A stretch of DNA of 64,000 nucleotides from assembly GCF_937873765.1 (NCBI RefSeq), contig NZ_CALMZC010000038.1:62001-126000 (forward strand), written 5' to 3'. The translations under genes were made by a program, and so were the position numbers. The notes under the pieces were generated by a model, which did not search any database, was not told the DNA's origin, and was given only the letters and a program-made list of their open reading frames with translations. The stretch's first letter is position 1. Each line of letters begins with the position of its first letter. This stretch comes from an uncultured Thiothrix sp. GTDB lineage: Bacteria; Pseudomonadota; Gammaproteobacteria; Thiotrichales; Thiotrichaceae. This document shows positions 7,999 to 16,020 of this stretch, piece after piece.

Positions 7999-10017
7999 AT
8001 GGTCTTAATCAGAGTTTTCGCGATTTTTGCTGTACTGATAGTAGGTTGGGTTTGGTCTAGTCAAGCTAGCGCTGCGACCAGTCAGGCAAACCCAACGATC
8101 CTGTTACAACATCAGCTTAAATTAAAGATTGATCTCGCAGCTACTCGTTTGTCGGTGGTTGATCATCTAAAGTTCAGTACGAGCACAGCAGAAACTTGGC
8201 AATTTAGCTTAAGTGACCAGTTTAATTTAGAGCTTAATCCCGCTCTAGAGTTGCTGAAGCATGAAAAGGGTCTCAATTATTATCGAGCTAAACAGGCAGA
8301 TCTCAGCTTAAGTTATAGTGGTCAGCTTAAGTCCACGCCAGACTGTGCTTGGTTGACGCAAGCTTGTATCCAGTTTGATGCGAAAGGTGTGTATTTAGAT
8401 GCCAATAGCCAGTGGTATCCCAATGCACCACGAGCCTTGCATACCTTTGAATTAACCGCAGCATTGCCAGAAAATTGGGTAAGTTTAAGCCAAGGCGAGC
8501 AGGTTCAAACCACTTGGCAAGAAACTCAGCCGCAGCAAGCCATCTACTTCGTAGCAGGGGCATTTAAGGTATATAGTGAGCCGGGCAAATATGCAACTGC
8601 TCAAGTCTACTTACAATCTGCAGATGATGAGCTGGCTAAAAAATACCTAGCGGCTACGCATCAATATCTCGAAGTTTATTCCAAGCAGTTAGGCGCTTAT
8701 CCCTATCGTAAATTTGCGACCGTAGAAAGTTTCTGGGAAACCGGCTGGGGGATGCCTTCCTTTACCCTCTTAGGCTCTAAAGTAATGCGTCTGCCGTTTA
8801 TTTTAAGCAGTTCTTTCCCCCATGAAATTGTGCATAACTGGTGGGGTAATAGTGTGTATGTGGATAACTCCCAAGGTAATTGGAGTGAGGGTTTAACCGC
8901 GTATTTAGCAGATTATCAAATGAGTGCAGGCACAGGCGAAGCAATGAATTATCGCCGCGATACCGTGCAGAAATATGCTAACTTCACCAGCAATTTTCAG
9001 GACTTCCCACTCAAAGATTTTCAAAGCCGTCATGATCAAACCACTCAAGCGATTGGCTATGGCAAGTCTTTAATGCTGTTTCATATGTTAAAGCAGCAGC
9101 TTGGTACAGCAGCTTTTGAAAAAGGTTTACAGACTTTATATCAAGATTATGCCTTCAAGACTGCAAGCTTTGTTGATTTGCAAGCGGTCTTTGAAAGAGT
9201 CAGTGGGCAGAATTTGCAGGCTTTTTTTAAGCAATGGCTGGAGCGTCTTGGTGCACCGCAATTGGTTTTAGGTGAGCACCAGCTCACAGAGCAAGAGGGT
9301 ATAACTCAACTCAGTCTGACCTTAAAGCAAACGCAAACCAGCGAACCTTATCAACTAAAACTGCCGGTTACCGCAAGCTTTAAAGGTGGGAAGACGGAAA
9401 CACAATGGTTAGATTTTAATACAGCACAGCAAAGTTTTAATTTGAGCTATGCACAAAAGCCGGTCGCAATAGGGATTGATTCTGAATTTGAAGTTTTGCG
9501 TATTCCCGAACTCGGTGAACTGCCTGCGGCTTTAAATGTTTTATATAACGCTGAGCCGAAAACCTTTGTCATCGCGCGCCAAGTTCCTGCCGGTATGGAG
9601 TTAGCTTGGGAGGAGGCGATTACCGCGTTCAGTCGTGGTGATAAGCCGAAGCAGCAATATGATGATGCACCTTTGCCGGATGAAGGTATCGTGATTTTAT
9701 TGGGCGGTGATAATACCGCACTGACGGGTTTATTAGAGCGCGCTCAGCAGCCGTTTAAACTTAGCGAAACTGCTTATACTTTAAATAGTGTGAATTACAC
9801 CTGTGGCTTGCATTCCTTAGCACTGAGTTTAACTGCAGGTAAACAGCAAGTAGTGCTCTTAGATGCAAGCACACCAGAGGCTTTGCAGCAGCTAATTAAT
9901 AAGCTGCCACATTATGGGAAATATAGTTATGTACTGTTTAATAGCGCAAGCGGCGAAAATGTAGCGAAAGGTCAATGGACAGTGAATGATTCGCCTTTAA
10001 CCCTGCATTTTGATTAG
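7999..10017 (+). CDS. M1-like zinc aminopeptidase, exported
   Basis: 672 residues with an N-terminal signal (about 1-25, cleavage near ASAA). The zinc-binding HEIVHNWWG motif lies at His275-His279, and the third ligand Glu is in NWSEGLTAY at residue 297. The spacing between the second His and that Glu is 17 residues, one fewer than the 18 usual in M1 peptidases. The N-terminal beta domain and helical C-terminal half fit the M1 plan. The last ~170 residues carry a Rossmann-like segment beginning NVLYNAEPKTFVIA, not typical of the family. Probably a periplasmic or envelope peptidase. Its stop codon directly abuts that of the convergent dehydrogenase gene. Confidence 0.8.
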   Translation: MVLIRVFAIFAVLIVGWVWSSQASAATSQANPTILLQHQLKLKIDLAATRLSVVDHLKFSTSTAETWQFSLSDQFNLELNPALELLKHEKGLNYYRAKQADLSLSYSGQLKSTPDCAWLTQACIQFDAKGVYLDANSQWYPNAPRALHTFELTAALPENWVSLSQGEQVQTTWQETQPQQAIYFVAGAFKVYSEPGKYATAQVYLQSADDELAKKYLAATHQYLEVYSKQLGAYPYRKFATVESFWETGWGMPSFTLLGSKVMRLPFILSSSFPHEIVHNWWGNSVYVDNSQGNWSEGLTAYLADYQMSAGTGEAMNYRRDTVQKYANFTSNFQDFPLKDFQSRHDQTTQAIGYGKSLMLFHMLKQQLGTAAFEKGLQTLYQDYAFKTASFVDLQAVFERVSGQNLQAFFKQWLERLGAPQLVLGEHQLTEQEGITQLSLTLKQTQTSEPYQLKLPVTASFKGGKTETQWLDFNTAQQSFNLSYAQKPVAIGIDSEFEVLRIPELGELPAALNVLYNAEPKTFVIARQVPAGMELAWEEAITAFSRGDKPKQQYDDAPLPDEGIVILLGGDNTALTGLLERAQQPFKLSETAYTLNSVNYTCGLHSLALSLTAGKQQVVLLDASTPEALQQLINKLPHYGKYSYVLFNSASGENVAKGQWTVNDSPLTLHFD

Positions 10018-11004
10018 CTAAGCGATTTTAACCACCGTGCGCCCGACTACTTTATTCTTTAAATAGTCGGGGAAAGCGCTTAATAGTGCGTCGAATTGAA
10101 TTTCGCGCTGGATGATTTTATCTAAATGCTGCGGTTTGAGATCAGAGCCAAGCCGTTGCCAAGCTTCATCACGCATTGCCCGTGGTGCTTCAATATTAAT
10201 TCCAATCAGGGAAACTCCCCGTAGAATAAAGGGCATGACAGTCGTAGATAATTCAAAACCACCTGTTAAGCCAATACTAGCGATACTACCGAAGGGTTTA
10301 AGTGTACGAGTCAGCCAAGCTAGGGTCTCGCCACCCACATTATCCACTGCGCCACCCCAAAGAGCTGTTTCAAGCGGACGTTTACCCATGTCTAAACTAT
10401 TGCGATCCACAAAGCGACTCGCACCTAACGCGCTTAAATAGTCGTGATGCTCGGTTTTACCGGTATAAGCGACTACCTCATAGCCACGTGAGGATAATAA
10501 ATCTATCGCGAAACTGCCTACGCCACCGGTTGCTCCGGTGACTATCATCGGGCCATGGGCAGGTGTTTGCCCCATACGTTCTAAGCGCATCACCGCTAAA
10601 GCGGCGGTAAACCCTGCCGTACCAATCGCCATGGCTTCGCGTTCAGTGAGGCCGTGTGGTACAGGAACCACACAAGCGGCTGGCACGCGTGCGTATTCAG
10701 CATAACCTCCATCAAGCGTTTCAGAAATACCACCACCCACAACTAACACTGAGTCGCCTGCTGTAAAGCGCGCATCTGTAGAGCTATGCACTTTACCCGC
10801 TAAATCAATCCCGCCATTTAAAGGAAACTTACGCACAATCTTTGCGCTGCCGGTTGCAGCTAGCGCATCCTTGTAATTAATTCCAGACCAGCTAACTTTA
10901 ATAACTACTTCGCCCGCAGTTAACTCGTCTAGCTGCATCGTTTCAAAATCAGCACTGACTTTATGCTCATGCTGGCGAATGCGTAAGGCTTTAAATGAAT
11001 TCAT
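10018..11004 (-). CDS. acuI: Acrylyl-CoA reductase-type MDR oxidoreductase (YhdH/AcuI family)
   Basis: 328 residues, the length of E. coli YhdH and Rhodobacter AcuI, which reduce acryloyl-CoA to propionyl-CoA with NADPH. It is a zinc-free medium-chain dehydrogenase: the N-terminal GroES-like part has SGINYKDALAATG and PLNGGIDLAG, and the nucleotide fold shows VTGATGGVGSFAIDLL. Family members detoxify acryloyl-CoA from propionate or DMSP-type metabolism. No such pathway genes are adjacent, so the physiological role here is inferred from the family alone. It may share a direction with, but is 63 bases from, the dodecin gene. Confidence 0.85.
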   Translation of the reverse strand: MNSFKALRIRQHEHKVSADFETMQLDELTAGEVVIKVSWSGINYKDALAATGSAKIVRKFPLNGGIDLAGKVHSSTDARFTAGDSVLVVGGGISETLDGGYAEYARVPAACVVPVPHGLTEREAMAIGTAGFTAALAVMRLERMGQTPAHGPMIVTGATGGVGSFAIDLLSSRGYEVVAYTGKTEHHDYLSALGASRFVDRNSLDMGKRPLETALWGGAVDNVGGETLAWLTRTLKPFGSIASIGLTGGFELSTTVMPFILRGVSLIGINIEAPRAMRDEAWQRLGSDLKPQHLDKIIQREIQFDALLSAFPDYLKNKVVGRTVVKIA

Positions 11005-11067
11005 CGCACACCCTCTCCTTGCAATTAAAAAGGTTAGTGCGCTTGAGTCTAGCGGTGGCTAGTTCAT

Positions 11068-11268
11068 TTAGTCTAGTACGAAGGTGACTTTTAGGCGCAC
11101 GTGATAATCCGTGACGCGGCCATTTTCTACATTAAGGTTTTGGTCAGCGACCCAAGCACTTTTAACATTTTTTAAGGTTTCGTTAGCTTTAGCGATACCT
11201 TTTTGAATCGCGTCCTCGAAACTAGTGGAGGAGGAACAAGTGATTTCAATTATTTTTGCTACAGTCAT
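11068..11268 (-). CDS. Dodecin, flavin-storage protein
   Basis: 66 residues, the family's size. Dodecins form hollow 12-mers that bind flavins (FMN or riboflavin) in stacked pairs between Trp side chains. Trp39 in SAWVADQ and Gln43 are at the family positions, and the TSFEDAIQKGIAKA helix and closing HVRLKVTFVLD strand match. It buffers free flavin in the cytoplasm. A plausible sigma-70 promoter is visible upstream. Confidence 0.92.
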   Translation of the reverse strand: MTVAKIIEITCSSSTSFEDAIQKGIAKANETLKNVKSAWVADQNLNVENGRVTDYHVRLKVTFVLD

Positions 11269-11313
11269 AGCTGCCTCACTAGGCTTTGCGCCTATACAAT
11301 CAATCAGACTACT

Positions 11314-11341
11314 AGTATAGACAATCTTTAAGTGCGGTCAG
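11314..11341 (-). promoter_or_regulatory. Putative sigma-70 promoter of the dodecin gene
   Basis: Read on the minus strand, CTGACC (11336-11341) and TATACT (11314-11319) are separated by 16 bases and lie 46 bases upstream of the dodecin start. This is a visual match to the -35/-10 consensus and is not experimentally supported. Confidence 0.45.
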
Positions 11342-11450
11342 GTTTGAGCGGATAAACGTAGGTTTCACAAGGGATAGACGCTATTCAGTACTAGTGATCC
11401 TGAGTTATCATCGACGCTCCTTGCCATGCAGTCGGATTGGCTGAACATTA

Positions 11451-12914
11451 ATGATCGATTTCCTGATTTTCTTGTTACTAATGCCAGTAACAGGTGCGCT
11501 ATTTATTCTATTTTTGCCTAATCACCGGCAAACATGGATTCGCCCAGCCGCTTTGAGCACTGCTGTCCTGACTTTAATCTATACCCTCTATTTAGCTACG
11601 CAGATGGATTTCAGCAATCCAGCCGTGCAATTAGTCGCTGAATATCAATGGAATGAGCGCTTAGGCACTTATTTTTCCTTTGGCGTGGACGGTTTATCTT
11701 ATCCTTTAGTGGCTTTAACCAATCTATTAATGCTGGTAGCGATTGCTGTTTCTACGCAAATTAATGAGCGGATTAAAGGCTATTATATTTTACTCTTGTT
11801 GTTAGAAGCAGCGACTATGGGGGTATTTCTAACTCAAGGCTGGGCGCTATTTTATGTGTTTTGGGAGTTAGTCTTAATCCCACTCTTTTTCCTGATTGAC
11901 CGTTGGGGTGGAGCAAATCGCCAACGAGCAGCGTTAAATTTCGTGCTATACACCATGGGTGGCTCAGTGTTTATGCTGTTAGGCTTATTAATGCTCTTTG
12001 ATGCCAACCCTGAGCACCGCTTTTTATTCGCCTCGATTAAGCGTGCTTCTGAAGTTATTCCGCCTGAAACCCAAACGGTGATTTTTCTAGGTTTAATGAT
12101 TGGCTTAGGCGTAAAAATGCCACTATTTCCTTTGCACGGTTGGTTGCCTTTGGCGCATGTAGAAGCCCCTAGCCCCGTTAGTATTTTGCTCTCAGGTATT
12201 CTATTAAAAATGGGTGCTTACGGGCTGATTCGTAGTGCTGAGATGTTGCCTGCTGCGGCGCTTAATCTGCAAGACTTGATGATGGCACTCGGTATGATCG
12301 GCATGTTGTATGGGGGCTTATTAGCGTGGCGGCAGAGTGATTTGAAGAAAATGATCGCGTATTCCTCAGTCAGCCATATGGGAGTAGTGATGATTGGGAT
12401 TGCTGCCTTGAATGAAAATGGTTTAATGGGCGCTGCTTATCAAATGGTGGCACATGGTTTAGTAGCGGGCGCTTTGTTTATGCTGATTGGACTATTGTAT
12501 GAGCGCACCCATACCCGCGATATTAATGATTATGGCTCGCTGTTAAGAGCTACGCCCCGCTTTGCAGTCTTAATTATTTTAGCCTTAGTCGGTGGAGTCG
12601 GTTTGCCGGGAACGGCGGGTTTCATTGGTGAATTACATGCTTTAATTGGTGGTTTTGAGCGTTGGGGGTGGTTAGTGGCTGCTTTATCTTTGGGGATGTT
12701 AATCACTGCAACCTATAGCCTGCGCACGGTTAAACAGCTTTACACCGGACCGATAAATCTAAGTATGCAACAAGTGGAGGATCTAAAGCCTTTAGAGCTA
12801 GTTGCAGGGGGTGTATTAGTGACGGGCACGCTCTTGCTAGGTTTCTATCCTTTACCCTTATTAGATGTACTCCTCAGCAGTTTACAAGCGATTGCTGCAC
12901 CTTTTGGAGCTTAA
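11451..12914 (+). CDS. Complex I subunit M-like proton antiporter (first of the array)
   Basis: 487-residue polytopic membrane protein of the NuoM/NdhD family. It keeps all four charged residues that line the proton path: Glu139 (FWELVLIP, TM5), Lys222 (GVKMPLFPLHGW, TM7), Lys253 (LLKMGAYG, TM8) and Glu394 (FIGELHAL, TM12). It also has the AHGLVAGALF and LYERTHTRDI signatures of ordinary NuoM. I expect it to translocate protons, or another cation. It starts an array of four such genes spanning 6 kb, with the next gene three bases away. No NuoA-K or peripheral-arm gene accompanies it, so what drives or uses it is unknown. Confidence 0.85.
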   Translation: MIDFLIFLLLMPVTGALFILFLPNHRQTWIRPAALSTAVLTLIYTLYLATQMDFSNPAVQLVAEYQWNERLGTYFSFGVDGLSYPLVALTNLLMLVAIAVSTQINERIKGYYILLLLLEAATMGVFLTQGWALFYVFWELVLIPLFFLIDRWGGANRQRAALNFVLYTMGGSVFMLLGLLMLFDANPEHRFLFASIKRASEVIPPETQTVIFLGLMIGLGVKMPLFPLHGWLPLAHVEAPSPVSILLSGILLKMGAYGLIRSAEMLPAAALNLQDLMMALGMIGMLYGGLLAWRQSDLKKMIAYSSVSHMGVVMIGIAALNENGLMGAAYQMVAHGLVAGALFMLIGLLYERTHTRDINDYGSLLRATPRFAVLIILALVGGVGLPGTAGFIGELHALIGGFERWGWLVAALSLGMLITATYSLRTVKQLYTGPINLSMQQVEDLKPLELVAGGVLVTGTLLLGFYPLPLLDVLLSSLQAIAAPFGA

Positions 12915-12917
12915 GCG

Positions 12918-14480
12918 ATGAGTGAATGGCTGCATCAATTGCTATTATTGACTCCTCTCCTTCCATTACTGGCTAGCTTCTGGATTGGCTTAGGCGTAGT
13001 TTTTAAGTGGAATCGCGGCGAGCAAGGGGAGCGTGAAACGGCCTTGATTGCGGTTGGCTCGGCCTTAATAGCCTTTCTAGTTTTGCTGGGTTTAACCGTT
13101 TATAGCACTTTGTATGGTTCATTAGGCACTATTGTCATCTCGCGTTGGCTGGAGAGTGGCAATATTCAAGCGAGTGTCAGTTTATTATTCGATGGTTTGA
13201 GTCTAAGTTTAGCAACCGTTTTCAGTTTCATTATTTTGCTGACTTTACGTTTTTCAGTGAATTATTTGCATCGTGAAGCTAGTTTCCAACGCTTTTTCCT
13301 GATTATGTGTTTGTTTCATACGGCCATGCTGTTGATTGTGCTGGGTGGCAATTTAATGTTGGCTTTTGTTGGCTGGGAGTTGGCAGGGATTAGCTCCTAT
13401 CTTTTAATCAGTTATTCATGGCAACGTGAATACGCTAGTACCAATGCTACACGTGCCTTTGTCACTAATCGGGTGGGTGATGCAGGCTTTTTGCTCGCTA
13501 TTTTCATGGCACTGATTTACTGGGGCAACTGTGATTGGGAAGCGCTCTTAGTTCAAAGCCAAGCCGAACCGGGCTTAGTCGCCAATATGATTGTACTAGG
13601 TCTGATTCTGGCGGCTTGTATTAAATCGGCGCAGTTTCCATTTTCAGCTTGGATTAGTCATGCCTTAGAGGGACCAACCCCTTCTAGTGGAGTGTTTTAT
13701 GGCTCGGTGATGGTGCATGCGGGTATCTATCTCTTATTACGCTTGTCACCCATGCTTGAGCAAATGCCAATTATTGCTTGGCTCTTAGCTGCAATGGGGT
13801 TAGCAACGATTGTGTATGCTTGGTTTTTGGCGCAAATGCAGACGGATATTAAAAGCTCGCTGATTTTCTCAACGCTAATGCAAGTGGGTATGATGGTCGT
13901 GGCGATAGCTGCAGGCTGGACGACTTTAGCTTTAATTCACCTAATCCTGCATGCTGTCTGGCGGATTTATCAGTTTCTCTGGTCACCTTCTTTTCTACAA
14001 CAAACTTCTAGTCCCGCACCTGCAGCACCCGCTTGGTTCCAGAAGAATTTATGGCTACATAATGCATGTCTCCAACGTTTTTGGTTGGATCGTTTAGCAG
14101 ATACTTTTTTAGTAAAACCGACGCGCTTATTAGCGCACGAAGCTCAATTGTTTGATCAGCAAGTGATAGATCGCTTAACCGGTACACCTTCTCATACCAA
14201 TGTTTTGTCGACTTTAGTACAAATGCAGGCTCTCCAAACAGGTAGTTTACAATTGAATAATCAAGTCGGTGTTGGCTCAGGTGTTTTTGGCAAGCTCTTA
14301 CAACGCATTGCTGAAATTATGGAGTGGTTTGAAGAGCGCTTAGTCCTAAAAAGCAGTAGTGATGGCTTAGCTGGTTTAGCGACCGTATTAGGCGAGCGTG
14401 CTGAGTTGGTAGAAACCTATTTACGGCAACCTCGTTATATGCTGGTTTTGATCGCTGCTACCTTGGTAGTGGTCTTATGA
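12918..14480 (+). CDS. NuoL-like antiporter subunit lacking the second transport half
   Basis: 520 residues against about 610 for NuoL. The first ~350 align to NuoL: Glu154 in FVGWELAGIS, Lys236 in CIKSAQFPF, EGPTPSSG at the TM7-8 loop and TDIKSSLIFST. The TM11 motif normally written HAFFKALLFL reads HAVWRIYQFL, so the conserved Lys is Arg346. After that no membrane span is visible until about residue 505. TM12-15, with the distal Lys site, are absent, and a ~150-residue region containing RLADTFLVKPTRLLAHEAQ follows, resembling the lateral-helix region at the NuoL C-terminus, then one last span. The reading frame is intact. It lies three bases after the first M gene and ten before the next. 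Confidence 0.8.
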   Translation: MSEWLHQLLLLTPLLPLLASFWIGLGVVFKWNRGEQGERETALIAVGSALIAFLVLLGLTVYSTLYGSLGTIVISRWLESGNIQASVSLLFDGLSLSLATVFSFIILLTLRFSVNYLHREASFQRFFLIMCLFHTAMLLIVLGGNLMLAFVGWELAGISSYLLISYSWQREYASTNATRAFVTNRVGDAGFLLAIFMALIYWGNCDWEALLVQSQAEPGLVANMIVLGLILAACIKSAQFPFSAWISHALEGPTPSSGVFYGSVMVHAGIYLLLRLSPMLEQMPIIAWLLAAMGLATIVYAWFLAQMQTDIKSSLIFSTLMQVGMMVVAIAAGWTTLALIHLILHAVWRIYQFLWSPSFLQQTSSPAPAAPAWFQKNLWLHNACLQRFWLDRLADTFLVKPTRLLAHEAQLFDQQVIDRLTGTPSHTNVLSTLVQMQALQTGSLQLNNQVGVGSGVFGKLLQRIAEIMEWFEERLVLKSSSDGLAGLATVLGERAELVETYLRQPRYMLVLIAATLVVVL

Positions 14481-14490
14481 GGACGCGCTA

Positions 14491-16020
14491 GTGCAATATC
14501 AAATAATTAGTGCTGCTTGGCCTCTGTTAAGTCTATTGCAGCTAGTGCCTTTAGTGGCTAGCTTACTGTTGCTTCGGATTCGTCAACGCAATGCGATGAT
14601 CTTAGCGCTATCGGCCTCTTTGCTAGAAATCGCCTTAGCACTCGTTCTGTATCTAAGTTTTGACAATACCCAGCCTGCAGGGGTTATGCAGTTTGCTGAA
14701 CAGTTACCGATCTGGGCGGCTTTTCAGTATCATGCTGCTGTCGATGGTATGAGCGTGCTATTTATCCTGCTTACCACTTTACTCGGCTTTTTATGTGTAG
14801 TGTTTATTCTGTTCCGGCGCTTACATGGTAGCTCAGTTCTCGCCGTGATGATGTTGGTGCAAGCCACTCTAGTCAGCCAACTCGTCACCGTGGATTTGCT
14901 GTGGTTTAACCTTGTTTCCATGCTGGAAATGCTGTTGATTGCTTATTTGACTAAGCGTTGGCCTGCATCTGATGATGTGATGCCCGCTCTAGTGCGCTTT
15001 CTGCAATTTATGGCAGTGGGCTTGATCTTATTATTGGCAGGTAGTTTATTGCTTGCTTGGAATTACGCCACGCTCAAGGGAATATGGTCGTTTGATTTAG
15101 CTGAGCTTGTGACGGTGACTGTACCGGAAGAAATGGAAGGCATTTTGTTCTTCCTACTCTTTTATGGGCTAGCAGTGCGCATTCCCCTCTTTCCTTTTCA
15201 TGGTTGGCTGCCAGATTTTCTGCGCTTTGGAAATGTGGCAATTGCACCAATTTATCTTTTAGGCTTAAAGCTGGGTGTTTATGGCTTGTTGCGTTTTGTG
15301 TTTCCACTCATGCCCAATGCTGTCTGGCAATGGCATTATGTGGCAGTGGCCTTTGCGATGGTGGGGGTATTTTATGCCGCTTTACTCGCTCTAAAACAGC
15401 AGAATTTGCGCAGTCTCTTAGGTTTTGCCGTTGTCAGCCATACCAGTATTCTCACCATTGGCCTGTTTAGCCTTGATCCCCTAGCTTTACAAGGCAGTGT
15501 CCTATTAGCGGTGAATTTTGGTTTAGCCATCTCTGGATTGTTACTAATGACGGGCTTGGTTTGGCAACGTACCCGCACCACTAATTTGCATCGTTTAGGC
15601 GGTATGTTTGATTATATTCCTTTAGTCGGTATTGCTTTCTTGATTGCAGGTTTAGCGATTGTCGGGATGCCCGGCACACCCGGTTTCAATGCGGTGCATT
15701 TTGTTTTAGAAGGGGCGATTAAAACGTTTGGTGCACCTGTCACCATTGGTGCTGCAATTGGCAACTTAATCGCAGCCGGTTTTTTATTACGCGCTTTCCA
15801 ACGGGCCTTTTTAACCAAACCGAGTGGTAACACTAGTCATTGGAATACGGAGCCTTCACAGCTCACTGAAAAAATATTAGCAGGAACAGTAATTTGTGTG
15901 ATTGTGGTGGTCGGTTTTTATGATGTGCCGTGGCTGGCTCTTATTGCTGAGCCTGTCGGTGGAGTAGGGGAGCTGTTCAATGAATTACGCGCACTGTCTG
16001 GGATTGTGAATCATGACTGA
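14491..16020 (+). CDS. Degenerate NuoM-like subunit of the array
   Basis: 509-residue polytopic protein of the NuoM/NuoN family, started by GTG behind a GAGGA site. The fold markers RIPLFPFHGWLP and GLKLGVYGLLR are clear, but key charges differ. The TM5 Glu is Asn140 (an unaligned Glu sits at 146), the TM7 Lys is Arg230, and the TM12 Glu is Val402 (GTPGFNAVHF); only the TM8 Lys, Lys260, remains. The AHG motif of NuoM is replaced by VNFG. It may be a structural spacer, or its transport path may be altered. Its stop overlaps the start of the next gene by eight bases, so the two are translationally coupled. Confidence 0.8.
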   Translation: MQYQIISAAWPLLSLLQLVPLVASLLLLRIRQRNAMILALSASLLEIALALVLYLSFDNTQPAGVMQFAEQLPIWAAFQYHAAVDGMSVLFILLTTLLGFLCVVFILFRRLHGSSVLAVMMLVQATLVSQLVTVDLLWFNLVSMLEMLLIAYLTKRWPASDDVMPALVRFLQFMAVGLILLLAGSLLLAWNYATLKGIWSFDLAELVTVTVPEEMEGILFFLLFYGLAVRIPLFPFHGWLPDFLRFGNVAIAPIYLLGLKLGVYGLLRFVFPLMPNAVWQWHYVAVAFAMVGVFYAALLALKQQNLRSLLGFAVVSHTSILTIGLFSLDPLALQGSVLLAVNFGLAISGLLLMTGLVWQRTRTTNLHRLGGMFDYIPLVGIAFLIAGLAIVGMPGTPGFNAVHFVLEGAIKTFGAPVTIGAAIGNLIAAGFLLRAFQRAFLTKPSGNTSHWNTEPSQLTEKILAGTVICVIVVVGFYDVPWLALIAEPVGGVGELFNELRALSGIVNHD

